Shown piece after piece: positions 1 to 8,291 of a stretch of DNA of 64,000 nt. This DNA is from an uncultured Eggerthellaceae bacterium (GTDB lineage Bacteria; Actinomycetota; Coriobacteriia; Coriobacteriales; Eggerthellaceae): the NCBI GenBank assembly GCA_910588905.1, contig CAJURZ010000001.1, forward strand, positions 53,769 through 117,768, written 5' to 3'. The position numbers and the translations under genes were made by a program. Numbering within the stretch: position 1 is the first letter of the stretch; every line of letters starts with the position of its first letter. The notes below the pieces were generated by a model. It was not told the DNA's origin. It worked only from the letters and a program-made list of their open reading frames with translations, and did not search any database.

Positions 1-767
1 CCGAGCTCCTTTGGTGCAGGCACTTCAGTCAGATCGAGCCCGAATGCGAAGACAGGCTGTGTCGCACTTTCATTCCACGACCATCCGTCAATGGATAGTT
101 CGACCTCATCTCCCATGACAGATCCGGGAGTAAGGCGCATGAGGCATTTGATGTCTTCGCCTTCTTGATAGGCATCTAGGCGTTGCGTCTGTCCCGTGCA
201 AAGAGCCCCATCAGCACTTCTGAGCGAATAGGACAGGTTAGGAAGAAGAGACTGGAGACGGGACCATTCGCTTTCCTGGGACCCGTCATAGATCGAAGCT
301 GACCCCAGATCGAAACCGCCTTCTCTGTGCAGAGTGAGGTAGAGATTCGCAACATTCTTATCGCAGGAGATGCTATCCAAGGTCACCTGGGTGCCGTCGA
401 TGGTTGCTGTCTGTCCTACTGAGGCGCTCAAGGCCTTGGAGCCTGCTTCCATGCTGCTGAACACAGGGAGATTCTTCTGCTCGCTGAAGAAGGCGCCATC
501 ACCTTCGCCCATCTTGATGAGGTTAGATGCAGCGAAGGCGACACCGCATACCATGGTGGATGCCAGGACCGCAGCCAAGATGACGGTCCCTCGCTTTGCT
601 CTGCGGGGCTTCAAAGGTTGCTCTTGAGGGATCTTCCCTAAGGCTGCATAGGTCCTATCCAGACGTGCTTGCACCTGCTCTGGCATAGGGCCCAGATCCA
701 AGGCATCTGCTATGGTTCGAGTCCAAGGGTCTTTCTGCTGTTCAACGTTCACGGTCTTATCTCTCAT
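1..767 (-). CDS. DUF4179-like anti-sigma factor, partial (C-terminus beyond window)
   Basis: Reading the minus strand from an ATG at 767 gives an open frame that runs off the left edge (about 255 residues seen). Residues 1-58 are cytoplasmic and polar, residues about 60-80 form one hydrophobic membrane segment, and the rest is an extracytoplasmic beta-rich region resembling DUF4179 proteins, which in Gram-positive bacteria usually sit beside ECF sigma factors and hold them in check. The start codon overlaps the stop codon of the upstream sigma gene (ATGA), and AGGAGG lies 8 nt before it, so the two are translated together. The DUF4179 assignment rests on architecture and context, not a database match. 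No CxxC anti-sigma zinc motif is visible in the part shown. Confidence 0.75.
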   Translation of the reverse strand, partial: MRDKTVNVEQQKDPWTRTIADALDLGPMPEQVQARLDRTYAALGKIPQEQPLKPRRAKRGTVILAAVLASTMVCGVAFAASNLIKMGEGDGAFFSEQKNLPVFSSMEAGSKALSASVGQTATIDGTQVTLDSISCDKNVANLYLTLHREGGFDLGSASIYDGSQESEWSRLQSLLPNLSYSLRSADGALCTGQTQRLDAYQEGEDIKCLMRLTPGSVMGDEVELSIDGWSWNESATQPVFAFGLDLTEVPAPKEL

Positions 768-1372
768 GAGATCGCCTCCTTGATCGGGGAGTTTTGGATT
801 CCTGTGGGTTCTCCCTGGGCGTGGTCGGCTTTGAGGTAGGCATCCTTGAAGCGTGCCCGGGCGCGGGAGAGTCGGGTTCGCGCCGCTCCTTCCGCTATCC
901 CGAGCGCTGCCGCCACTTCCCTCAAAGGCAGGTCTTCGCCATAGAACAGGGCCAGGATCGCGCGATCGCTCTCGCTCAGGGCAGAGAGCGCAGCATCCGT
1001 ATCCAACCGGCTGACCGTTCTGTCGATGCCAGGAAACGGTTGGATATTGAGCGGTTGGGCATTGTTGGCATGCTCTGGGGACTCTGGGCAGGTGATGTCA
1101 GCAAAGGGGATGATATTGCTTTGATTGCGTTGGGCATCGAAGCAGGTGTTCAAGAGGATGCGGGTGAGCCAGGTGCTGAGGCTGCTGCTTCCCTGAAAAG
1201 AGGGGATGGAGCGCCAGGCTTTGATAGCCGTCTCTTGGAGCGCATCGGCAGCGCTCTGCTCTTCGCGCAGCACCGCCATGGCTGTTCTCCAGAGGCCGTC
1301 AACATGGCTTTGGAAGAGATCGGCGAAGGCATCAGGGTCTCCGGCGCGGGCACGTTGCAGAAGGGTCTTCAC
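764..1372 (-). CDS. ECF-type RNA polymerase sigma-70 factor
   Basis: This is a small sigma-70 family protein of about 202 residues that has only regions 2 and 4, as in ECF sigma factors. Region 2 is near the N-terminus (LFQSHVDGLWRTAMAVL, then DALQETAIKAW). Region 4 is near the C-terminus (LSESDRAILALFY, then an HTH around GIAEGAARTRLSRARARF). I chose the GTG at 1372 because AAGGAG lies 9 nt upstream; an in-frame ATG at 1447 would add 25 residues but has no ribosome-binding site. Its stop overlaps the start of the DUF4179-type protein. Such pairs respond to envelope or external signals and often control their own promoter; the regulon cannot be read from this window. Confidence 0.85.
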   Translation of the reverse strand: MKTLLQRARAGDPDAFADLFQSHVDGLWRTAMAVLREEQSAADALQETAIKAWRSIPSFQGSSSLSTWLTRILLNTCFDAQRNQSNIIPFADITCPESPEHANNAQPLNIQPFPGIDRTVSRLDTDAALSALSESDRAILALFYGEDLPLREVAAALGIAEGAARTRLSRARARFKDAYLKADHAQGEPTGIQNSPIKEAIS

Positions 1373-1509
1373 GGTGTATAGCTCCTTTGCTTCTGCTCGG
1401 GCGAGGATCTTGCCGGTGAGGACCCTCGCATCTTCATATACGCTCATTAGACGACATAGGAGCTAAGAACGTTACACCATGATCCTCGGCAGGTGCGTCG
1501 CCCTGCTTT

Positions 1510-1541
1510 TTGGCATCTATCCATTCCCGTTAGCGTATAAT
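1510..1541 (+). promoter_or_regulatory. Probable sigma-A promoter of metK
   Basis: A perfect -10 hexamer TATAAT lies at 1536-1541. The best -35 match, TTGGCA at 1510-1515, is 20 nt away, longer than the usual 17. Transcription from here would begin just before the SAM riboswitch. Confidence 0.55.
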
Positions 1542-1558
1542 CGCAGGCCGTATGCATT

Positions 1559-1659
1559 TCCATTATCAAGAGCCGGGTGAGAGAGTTGGCTTGATGACCC
1601 CGGCACCAACCTGGCATGCATGCTGCCAAGGTGGTCCTGCCATCATCGATGAAGGAGGA
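1559..1659 (+). promoter_or_regulatory. SAM riboswitch (SAM-I / SAM-IV superfamily) in the metK leader
   Basis: The leader carries the SAM-binding core: ATCAAGAG at 1565-1572, then GAGAG, TTGGCTTGATGACCCCGGCA and CCAACC, followed by a P3 hairpin (TGGCA/TGCCA) and AGGTGG pairing back to the ACCAACC segment. This follows the SAM-I consensus order (TATCAAGAG, GGCCCTATGAAACCCGGCAACC, P3, AAGGTG). P1 can form between TCC-TTATC (1559-1567) and GATGAAGGA (1648-1656), with one mismatch. The 3' strand of P1 overlaps the metK Shine-Dalgarno AAGGAGGA (1652-1659), so ligand binding should block translation directly. No U-rich terminator is seen. The exact subclass (SAM-I, SAM-IV or the I/IV variant) is left open; a separate P4 hairpin is not evident. 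Confidence 0.85.
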
Positions 1660-1663
1660 TTAT

Positions 1664-2926
1664 ATGAGCCAGGATTCCCGTACGTACCTCTTCACCAGCG
1701 AGTCTGTCACCGAAGGTCACCCTGACAAGATCTGCGATCAGATATCCGATGCCATTTTGGATGCCATCTTGGCGAAGGAGATAGAGCTTCAATCCCAAGG
1801 CTATATAGCCCCTAACGGCGCCCCGGCGAACGTGGACGATGTCCGGTGCGCCTGTGAGACGCTCACCACCACCGGCACCGTCTTCGTCACCGGCGAGATA
1901 CGCACTCAGGCCTATGTGGACGTACAGCAGATCGTACGCGATGTGGTCACGGGTATCGGCTATGATCGCGCCAAGTACGGCTTCGACGGCAATACCTGTG
2001 CGGTCATGAGCTCCATCCATGAGCAGTCCCCCGACATCGCCCAAGGAGTGGATGAGTCCCTGGAGGCCCATGCAGCGGGAACGCAAGCCGATCCCTATGA
2101 GCTGGTAGGGGCGGGGGATCAGGGCATGATGTTCGGTTATGCCTGCAACGAGACCTCCACGCTGATGCCCATGCCCATCTATCTGGCGCACCGTCTCTCA
2201 GAGCGCTTGACCGAGGTGCGCAAGAACGGCACGTTGCCCTTCCTGCGTCCTGATGGCAAGACTCAAGTATCTGTGCGCTATGTGGATGATGTGCCCGTGG
2301 CTGTTGAGAAGGTGGTCGTCTCGACCCAACATGGCGAAGAGGCTGATCAAGCAACCCTGCGTGAGGCCATCATCCGCAACGTCATCGAACCCGTCTTCGA
2401 AGCTGAGGATATCAAGCTCACCGATGACGTTGAGATCTTCGTGAACCCCACTGGTCGCTTCGTCATAGGTGGTCCCATGGGAGATGCGGGGCTCACGGGT
2501 CGCAAGATCATCGTTGATACCTATGGCGGCATGGGTCGCCATGGAGGAGGAGCCTTCTCGGGCAAGGATTGCACGAAGGTAGACCGTTCGGCTGCCTATG
2601 CGGCCCGGTGGGTGGCTAAGAATGTGGTGGCTGCCGGATTGGCGGACCGCTGCGAGGTGCAGTTGGCCTATGCCATTGGCGTAGCGGAGCCGGTGAGCAT
2701 CATGGTGGATACCTTCGGTACGAATCATGTGTCAGAGGACCAGATAGAGAGCGCTGTCTCTCAAGTATTCGATCTGCGTCCCGGCGCCATCATCGATGCA
2801 CTGGATCTTCGTCGCCCTGTTTATCAGAAGACTGCCGCCTACGGTCATTTCGGCCGCGAACTTCCTGAGTTCACCTGGGAGCGGACAGACAGGGTGGATC
2901 AGCTCAAGGAAGCCTGTGCTCTCTGA
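1664..2926 (+). CDS. metK: S-adenosylmethionine synthetase
   Basis: MetK joins methionine and ATP to make S-adenosylmethionine, releasing phosphate and diphosphate. The 420-residue product has the signatures of the family: GHPDK near residue 18, GAGDQG near 148 and the phosphate-binding loop GGGAFSGKD near 305. I start at the ATG at 1664, which follows AAGGAGG by about 6 nt and gives the usual N-terminus (TYLFTSESVTEGHPDK); an ATG at 1616 lies inside the riboswitch and has no ribosome-binding site. Expression is probably repressed by its own product through the upstream riboswitch. priA follows after 28 nt and may be cotranscribed. Confidence 0.98.
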   Translation: MSQDSRTYLFTSESVTEGHPDKICDQISDAILDAILAKEIELQSQGYIAPNGAPANVDDVRCACETLTTTGTVFVTGEIRTQAYVDVQQIVRDVVTGIGYDRAKYGFDGNTCAVMSSIHEQSPDIAQGVDESLEAHAAGTQADPYELVGAGDQGMMFGYACNETSTLMPMPIYLAHRLSERLTEVRKNGTLPFLRPDGKTQVSVRYVDDVPVAVEKVVVSTQHGEEADQATLREAIIRNVIEPVFEAEDIKLTDDVEIFVNPTGRFVIGGPMGDAGLTGRKIIVDTYGGMGRHGGGAFSGKDCTKVDRSAAYAARWVAKNVVAAGLADRCEVQLAYAIGVAEPVSIMVDTFGTNHVSEDQIESAVSQVFDLRPGAIIDALDLRRPVYQKTAAYGHFGRELPEFTWERTDRVDQLKEACAL

Positions 2927-2954
2927 CGAACGCCCGAAGGGGGAAGGCTCCCTC

Positions 2955-5270
2955 GTGCTCAAGGCCGATGTCGTCATCGATATCCAGACCAGGGCCATCG
3001 GCTCTCTCTTCACCTATACGGTGCCTGCCTCCATGGAGGTGGAGGTGGGATGCGCCGTACGTGTGGCCTTCGGCCATCAGCAGACAGTGGGCTTCGTCTG
3101 CGGACTGTCCCCGGTTCCTGAGGAGGAAGTGCGCACAGGCAAGCTCAAGCCCATCGAAGAGGTGTTGAGCGCCCCCTTGTTCTCTGAGGCTGCTGTGGCT
3201 TGTGCGCGCTTCTTGGCGAGTCGCTACATCGCGCCGCTCTCCGCCTGCCTGCGCCTGTTCTTTCCTGTGGGAGCTGCCCCCAGCCTGAAGCGGATCGATG
3301 GTGTCTGGGAGACCATCCTTCCCAAGACGGGCAGTGCTGAGGAGACTTGGATCGTGGCGGGACCCCAGGTTGATTCTTTCATGCCGCGCAAGGGAGCCCG
3401 TAGGCAAGAGGTGGTCTTGGCTGCCGTACGCCAGGGGGATATCCGCCGCTCAGAGCTGCGCTTCCTCTACGGGGATGTAACTGCAGCGATCAAGGCCTTA
3501 ACGAAGGTGGAGGCGGTGAAGGTGGAGAAGCGCCGCCGTTTGCGCACGGGGGATGAGCCCAGCGCCGCTTTCGCTCCTAATGCAACGCCGAAGATGCTGA
3601 CAGACTCCCAGAAGAAGGCTCTCTCCCAGGTGGAGCAGGCTATGGATGATGATGGCATCACCACTGTGCTCATCGATGGCGTCACCGGATCCGGTAAGAC
3701 GGAGGTGTATCTCCAAGCCATCGAGGGAGCTTTGAAGCGCGGACAGGGAGCCATCGTGTTGGTGCCTGAGATATCCCTGACGCCTCAAACGGTCACCCGC
3801 TTCCGCAGCCGCTTCGGAGATCAGGTGGCGGTCATGCATTCGAAGATGAGCCCGGGGGAGCGCTATGACCAGTGGGATCTCCTTCGCTGTGGAGCCGCAC
3901 GCATCGTCGTAGGGGCTCGTAGCGCCCTGTTCATGCCCGTGCAGAATCTGGGACTCATCATCATCGATGAAGAGCACGAGACCACCTACAAGCAGGAGAG
4001 CGCACCGCGCTATGTCACCAGGGATGTGGCCTGCTGGATGGCCCGCCAGCGCTCTTGTACCGTGGTGCTCGGGTCCGCCACCCCTTCCATCGAGTCACTC
4101 TATCATGCCAAGCATGACCCTGCGTGGACCTATGCGCGCCTCCCTGAACGGGCTAACGGCCGCCCGCTGCCGAAGGTCGAGGTCGTGGACATGGCGGTGG
4201 AATTCCATGACAGCAAGGGGCGCATCTTCTCCAAGAAGCTGGCGAATGCCATCCGGGAAGAGCTCTCCACCAGCCATAAGGTGGTGCTCCTCCTGAACCA
4301 GCGGGGCTTCGCGCGCTTCCTCCTCTGTCGCGATTGCGGCTTCGTTCCCGAATGCCGTCATTGCTCCACTACGCTCACCTTCCACGAGGAAGGGAACAAG
4401 CTGGTGTGCCATCATTGCGGCTATACCCTGGGGGCTCCGCCTGTCTGCCCATCCTGCCAAAGCCCCTATCTCAAGCGTTACGGTGTGGGGACCCAGCGGG
4501 TGGAGGCGGAGCTGAAGAGCCTCTTGAGTGCCCAGGAAGGCCTGATCCCTGGCATTGCTGCTCCTGCCTCCGAGCACCTGACGCCTCAGGTGATCCGCAT
4601 GGATGCTGACACCACGGCAGCGAAGGGGGCGCATCAGCGGCTGTTAGAGCAGTTCGCCACAGCCCCTGCGGCTGTGCTCTTGGGAACCCAGATGATCGCG
4701 AAAGGACTTGATTTCGATGATGTCACCTTGGTGGGCGTCATCAATGCGGATACGATGCTGCACCTGCCGGACTTCCGGTCTTCCGAGCGCACCTTCGACC
4801 TCATCCAACAGGTAGCAGGCCGGGCGGGTAGGGCAGATCTTCCGGGGCGGGTCTTCGTCCAGACCTATGAGGCGGATTCAGTGGCCATCGCCTCGGCAGC
4901 AGCCTATGACCGGCCGCGCTTCTTGGCCAACGAGTTGCCGAAGCGCGAAGCGCTCCGATACCCGCCCTATGCGCGGATGGCGAATATCCTCTTATGGGGA
5001 AAGGATGGGACGGCGGTGCGTCGTGCGGCCGAGGCCTATCGGTCCGATCTTTGCCGGCATCTGGCTTCGGCAGGTGGAGAGGATATCGAAGTCCTCCCCG
5101 CTGCTCCTTGCGCTTTCGAGCGCATCCGGAATCTCATCCGATGGCATGTGGTGGTGAAATGCTCGCCTGAGGTGGATATCTCGGATGCCTTGGAAGGGTT
5201 CCATCGCAAGCGGGGGCGCATGCAGGGGGTCAGTACGGCGGTGGATATCGATCCGATGGATCTTCTTTGA
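2955..5270 (+). CDS. priA: Primosomal protein N' (replication restart helicase PriA)
   Basis: PriA binds stalled replication forks and reloads the replisome. The product, about 771 residues, has an N-terminal DNA-binding domain (AXVVIDIQTR type start), a superfamily 2 helicase core with Walker A GVTGSGKTE near residue 242 and DEEHE near 337, and the PriA-specific cysteine cluster (CRDCGFVPECRHC, then CHHCGY and CPSC) around residues 458-505 that binds two zinc ions. The GTG at 2955 sits 7 nt after GGAAGG. Another in-frame GTG at 2916, overlapping the end of metK and preceded by AAGGA, is possible and would add 13 residues. The gene lacks the usual def-fmt neighbours and ends just before the rpoD promoter. 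Confidence 0.95.
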   Translation: MLKADVVIDIQTRAIGSLFTYTVPASMEVEVGCAVRVAFGHQQTVGFVCGLSPVPEEEVRTGKLKPIEEVLSAPLFSEAAVACARFLASRYIAPLSACLRLFFPVGAAPSLKRIDGVWETILPKTGSAEETWIVAGPQVDSFMPRKGARRQEVVLAAVRQGDIRRSELRFLYGDVTAAIKALTKVEAVKVEKRRRLRTGDEPSAAFAPNATPKMLTDSQKKALSQVEQAMDDDGITTVLIDGVTGSGKTEVYLQAIEGALKRGQGAIVLVPEISLTPQTVTRFRSRFGDQVAVMHSKMSPGERYDQWDLLRCGAARIVVGARSALFMPVQNLGLIIIDEEHETTYKQESAPRYVTRDVACWMARQRSCTVVLGSATPSIESLYHAKHDPAWTYARLPERANGRPLPKVEVVDMAVEFHDSKGRIFSKKLANAIREELSTSHKVVLLLNQRGFARFLLCRDCGFVPECRHCSTTLTFHEEGNKLVCHHCGYTLGAPPVCPSCQSPYLKRYGVGTQRVEAELKSLLSAQEGLIPGIAAPASEHLTPQVIRMDADTTAAKGAHQRLLEQFATAPAAVLLGTQMIAKGLDFDDVTLVGVINADTMLHLPDFRSSERTFDLIQQVAGRAGRADLPGRVFVQTYEADSVAIASAAAYDRPRFLANELPKREALRYPPYARMANILLWGKDGTAVRRAAEAYRSDLCRHLASAGGEDIEVLPAAPCAFERIRNLIRWHVVVKCSPEVDISDALEGFHRKRGRMQGVSTAVDIDPMDLL

Positions 5271-5278
5271 AAAAAACC

Positions 5279-5307
5279 TTGCAATAGGCTTGTCTCCGGT
5301 GTATTCT
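5279..5307 (+). promoter_or_regulatory. Sigma-A promoter of the primary sigma factor gene
   Basis: TTGCAA at 5279-5284 and TATTCT at 5302-5307 are separated by exactly 17 nt. The promoter starts 8 nt after the priA stop, giving the sigma gene its own transcription with a leader of about 65 nt. Confidence 0.65.
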
Positions 5308-5377
5308 GTCGGTTCGCATGTTTGCTTACACTAGGGCGAACGTATATCCATCGTCTTCTGTTGAAAGGACCTTGCGC

Positions 5378-6907
5378 GTGGCATCAACCTCTAAGACAGC
5401 AAAAGAAGACACCACGAAGACGGAAGAAGCAAAGGCCAAGGCAAGCAAATCCACCAAAACCAAAGCAGACAAGCCTCAAGCCAAGAAGACCGCAACCAAG
5501 ACATCGGCTGCATCAGCCAAGAAAGCGTCTTCAGCAGCGAAGGGATCCACTTCCAAGTCATCCGCGAAAGCCCCTGCCAAGAAGGCGGCGGCTAAGCCCA
5601 AGAAGGCCGCATCAACGGCGAAGAAGGGTGCTGGAAAGGAAGAGGATGCTCTCATCAGCCAGACCATCTCAGATGATCAAGGTACCGTTGAGATCGTCGA
5701 GGAGATCAAGGCGAAGTTGGACCGCAAGCCCTTGGATGCTGATGTAGACGAGATGGATGACACTGATCCTGATGATATCGAAGCACCTGCTGATACCGCC
5801 ATCCAAGAGAGCACAGCTGATGCGGATGATGCCGGTGCTTCGGATGATGATGCTGAGAGCCTGCTGGAGAACATCCCCGAGGAAGAGCTGAAGGCTACTG
5901 TAGATGTTCAGCTGCCCAAGATCACGTCAAGCCGGTCCAAGGCGAAGACCCGTCGTCGCAACGCCGAGGCGAATGTCACCATGCTCACCGGAGATCCGGT
6001 GCGCATGTACCTGAAGGAGATCGGCAAGGTCCCGCTTCTGACCGCTGCCGAAGAGATAGACCTGGCCATGAAGATCGAGGCCGGCGTTGCTGCCACCGAA
6101 GAGCTGGAGCATGCCGAAGAAGAGGGCATCGAGCTCTCTCGTCGGGATAAACGGCGCATGACCCGGGTGGAGCAAGTGGGTCTTGATGCCAAGCAGGCGC
6201 TCATCGAAGCGAACCTGCGCCTGGTGGTCTCCATCGCCAAGCGCTACGTAGGCCGTGGCATGCTCTTCTTGGATCTCATCCAAGAGGGGAACCTGGGCCT
6301 CATCCGTGCGGTGGAGAAGTTCGACTACACGAAGGGCTTCAAGTTCTCCACCTATGCAACCTGGTGGATCCGTCAGGCCATCACCCGCGCCATCGCCGAT
6401 CAGGCTCGCACCATCCGCATCCCCGTGCATATGGTAGAGACCATCAACAAGCTGATCCGCATCCAGCGGCAGCTCTTGCAGAAGCTCGGGCGCGAACCAA
6501 CGCCCGAGGAGATCGGCGCTGAGATGGAGTTGACGGCTGAGCGCGTCCGTGAGATCCAGAAGATCTCCCAGGAACCCGTTTCCCTTGAGACGCCCATCGG
6601 TGAAGAGGAAGACTCCCAGTTGGGGGATTTCATCGAAGACGAGGCTGCGGTGGTGCCGCCGGATGCAGCCAGCTTCTCCATGCTCCAAGAGCAGTTGAGC
6701 AAGGTGCTGGATGGTCTTGCAGAGCGTGAGCGCAAGGTCATCAGCCTGCGCTTCGGCCTGGAAGACGGTCATCCGCGTACACTGGAGGAAGTCGGCCGCG
6801 AATTCGGGGTCACGCGAGAGCGCATCCGCCAGATAGAGAGCAAGACCCTGGCGAAGCTCCGTCATCCTTCGCGTTCATCCAAGCTCAAAGATTATCTGGA
6901 GTATTAG
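5378..6907 (+). CDS. rpoD: RNA polymerase primary sigma factor (RpoD/SigA)
   Basis: This 509-residue protein is the housekeeping sigma factor. The first 120 or so residues are rich in Lys, Ala, Ser and Thr, then comes an acidic stretch of roughly 70 residues, as in actinobacterial primary sigma factors. Region 1.2 starts near residue 206 (DPVRMYLKEIGKVPLLT). Region 2 follows (LRLVVSIAKRYVGRGM, FSTYATWWIRQAI). Region 4.2 at the end contains the -35-binding helix GVTRERIRQIESKTLAKLRH. I start at the GTG at 5378, which follows AAAGGA by about 9 nt; an upstream in-frame ATG at 5318 lies only 11 nt past the -10 element and has no ribosome-binding site. The complete set of regions and region 1.2 separates it from alternative sigma factors. 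Confidence 0.95.
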   Translation: MASTSKTAKEDTTKTEEAKAKASKSTKTKADKPQAKKTATKTSAASAKKASSAAKGSTSKSSAKAPAKKAAAKPKKAASTAKKGAGKEEDALISQTISDDQGTVEIVEEIKAKLDRKPLDADVDEMDDTDPDDIEAPADTAIQESTADADDAGASDDDAESLLENIPEEELKATVDVQLPKITSSRSKAKTRRRNAEANVTMLTGDPVRMYLKEIGKVPLLTAAEEIDLAMKIEAGVAATEELEHAEEEGIELSRRDKRRMTRVEQVGLDAKQALIEANLRLVVSIAKRYVGRGMLFLDLIQEGNLGLIRAVEKFDYTKGFKFSTYATWWIRQAITRAIADQARTIRIPVHMVETINKLIRIQRQLLQKLGREPTPEEIGAEMELTAERVREIQKISQEPVSLETPIGEEEDSQLGDFIEDEAAVVPPDAASFSMLQEQLSKVLDGLAERERKVISLRFGLEDGHPRTLEEVGREFGVTRERIRQIESKTLAKLRHPSRSSKLKDYLEY

Positions 6908-6909
6908 TC

Positions 6910-6937
6910 TTGCGCGCCGGTTCGAAACCGCTATAAT
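6910..6937 (+). promoter_or_regulatory. Promoter of tRNA-Asn
   Basis: TTGCGC (6910-6915) and TATAAT (6932-6937) with a 16-nt spacer lie 30 nt before the tRNA. The same -35 hexamer TTGCGC recurs at the rimP-nusA promoter. Confidence 0.65.
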
Positions 6938-6967
6938 ACTGCGTCGGCGCTTGCGCCAGATGTGCAT

Positions 6968-7042
6968 TCCTCGGTAGCTCAACGGCAGAGCATCCGGCTG
7001 TTAACCGGAGGGTTGTAGGTTCGAATCCTACCCGAGGAGCCA
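6968..7042 (+). tRNA. tRNA-Asn (anticodon GTT)
   Basis: The cloverleaf is complete. The acceptor TCCTCGG (6968-6974) pairs with CCGAGGA (7032-7038), the anticodon stem is TCCGG/CCGGA with loop CTGTTAA (anticodon GTT), the T arm contains GGTTCGAATCC, and the 3' CCA is encoded. Asn (GTT) tRNAs carry queuosine at the first anticodon position, so it is notable that the queuosine operon lies directly downstream. Confidence 0.97.
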
Positions 7043-7052
7043 GAGCATTCAC

Positions 7053-7078
7053 CGAAGGCCAGCAGAAGCTGGCCTTCG
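7053..7078 (+). terminator. Strong hairpin after tRNA-Asn
   Basis: CGAAGGCCAGC and GCTGGCCTTCG form an 11-bp perfect stem with an AGAA loop, 10 nt after the tRNA. There is no T run behind it, so it may be a processing or pausing element and not a full terminator. Confidence 0.45.
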
Positions 7079-7132
7079 CTATAGATAGCCCCATCCCCTT
7101 GGCCCCGGGCCACGCTCGAAGATCGGAAGCAG

Positions 7133-7558
7133 ATGTACGGACTGAAGACGGAGAGCAGCTTCGATGCCTCTCATTTCCTGACTGATTATCACGGCAAGTG
7201 CGAGAACCTCCACGGGCACCGCTGGCGTGTCGTTGCCTATCTTGAGGTGCAGGAGCTCCAGCAGGCGGGCACCTGCAAGGATATGGTGGTGGATTTCGCA
7301 GACTTCAAAGGCGCGCTTCGCGAGCTGACCGAACAGCTCGATCACCATTTCATCATCGAAGAGGGGTCGCTGGCTCCTGATACCATGGCTTGCTTGGAGC
7401 GTGAGGGATTCGCACTGTTCATCATGCCGTTCCGCACTACGGCTGAGAATCTAGCGAAGTGGTTCTTCGACTGCTTGGCAGAACAGGGGCTTCCTGTGGC
7501 TCAGGTAGAGGTCTATGAGACACCTACCAACTGTGCCTTCTTCCGCAAGGATGCTTGA
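7133..7558 (+). CDS. queD: 6-carboxy-5,6,7,8-tetrahydropterin synthase
   Basis: QueD converts dihydroneopterin triphosphate to carboxytetrahydropterin, the first committed step of queuosine synthesis. The 141-residue protein has the QueD signature CxxxHGH (CENLHGH, near residue 24) in a pterin synthase fold, with further zinc-binding His in SSFDASHF and the DHHF segment. It heads queD-queE-queC-queF. The ATG at 7133 follows GGAAG. The QueE start lies inside its last codons. The first pathway enzyme, GTP cyclohydrolase I (FolE), is not in this window. Confidence 0.92.
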   Translation: MYGLKTESSFDASHFLTDYHGKCENLHGHRWRVVAYLEVQELQQAGTCKDMVVDFADFKGALRELTEQLDHHFIIEEGSLAPDTMACLEREGFALFIMPFRTTAENLAKWFFDCLAEQGLPVAQVEVYETPTNCAFFRKDA

Positions 7559-8291
7559 CATCGTGGATGTGCGCTTCCCTGTAGTGGAGCGGTTCGTCTC
7601 CATCAACGGCGAGGGACTCTCTTCCGGTAAGCTAGCCGCGTTCGTTCGCTTCGCCGGGTGCAATCTGGATTGCTCCTATTGCGATACGCGCTGGGCCAAT
7701 GCTCCTGACGTTGCCGTGGAGATGCTCTCGGTAGAGGAAGTGGTGGAGTGGGTGTGCTCCACGAGTGTCTCAGCGGTCACGCTCACGGGAGGAGAGCCGC
7801 TCTTGCAGCCGGGTCTCGATCCTTTGGTGGGCAGGCTCTTGCGGGTGCGCGATCCCCATCCTCTGCAGGTAGAGGTCGAGACCAACGGCTCCCTTCCCTT
7901 GGGGCAACTGGCGGGGATGAGAGGGCTTCTGGCTGATGAGGGCTTGTCGGATCGGCTGCATCTGACGGTGGATTGGAAGACGCCTGCTACGGGGATGAGC
8001 GCTTCTGACGAAGAGCTGATAGATGCCAGCATGAAGGAGAACGCTCTCCTCCTGAATGACAACGATGCGGTCAAGTTCGTCGTAGGCTCCCGCGAAGATG
8101 TTAGCTTCGCCCGACGCAAGGCTGATGAGGCTGGTCTTTGGGACCGATGCACGGTGCTCTTGAGCCCTCTGTGGGGTCAGATGGATCCGGCTCGGATCGT
8201 TGATGCCATGAGGGCGGAAGGTCTCACCGAAGCCCGTTTGCAGCTCCAGCTCCATAAGATCCTCTGGCCTCAGGTAGAGAAAGGGGTATGA
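7551..8291 (+). CDS. queE: 7-carboxy-7-deazaguanine synthase (radical SAM)
   Basis: QueE is a radical SAM enzyme that contracts carboxytetrahydropterin to 7-carboxy-7-deazaguanine. The cluster-binding motif CNLDCSYC (C-x3-C-x2-C) is near residues 37-44, preceded by GEG and FVRFAGC as is usual for QueE, and TLTGGEPLLQ supplies the GGEP motif for SAM. The length, about 246 residues, is normal. I use the ATG at 7551, which overlaps the queD stop; the next candidate start is the GTG at 7563. Its own stop overlaps the queC start by four bases (ATGA), so translation is coupled. Confidence 0.93.
   Translation: MLDIVDVRFPVVERFVSINGEGLSSGKLAAFVRFAGCNLDCSYCDTRWANAPDVAVEMLSVEEVVEWVCSTSVSAVTLTGGEPLLQPGLDPLVGRLLRVRDPHPLQVEVETNGSLPLGQLAGMRGLLADEGLSDRLHLTVDWKTPATGMSASDEELIDASMKENALLLNDNDAVKFVVGSREDVSFARRKADEAGLWDRCTVLLSPLWGQMDPARIVDAMRAEGLTEARLQLQLHKILWPQVEKGV

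Noticed and set aside
5318..5377. Longer start (ATG 5318) for the primary sigma factor
   Set aside because: It begins about 11 nt past the -10 element, has no ribosome-binding site, and the GTG at 5378 is preceded by AAAGGA.
7079..7132. preQ1 riboswitch before queD
   Set aside because: The C-rich stretch has no preQ1-I or preQ1-II core and only 54 nt are available.
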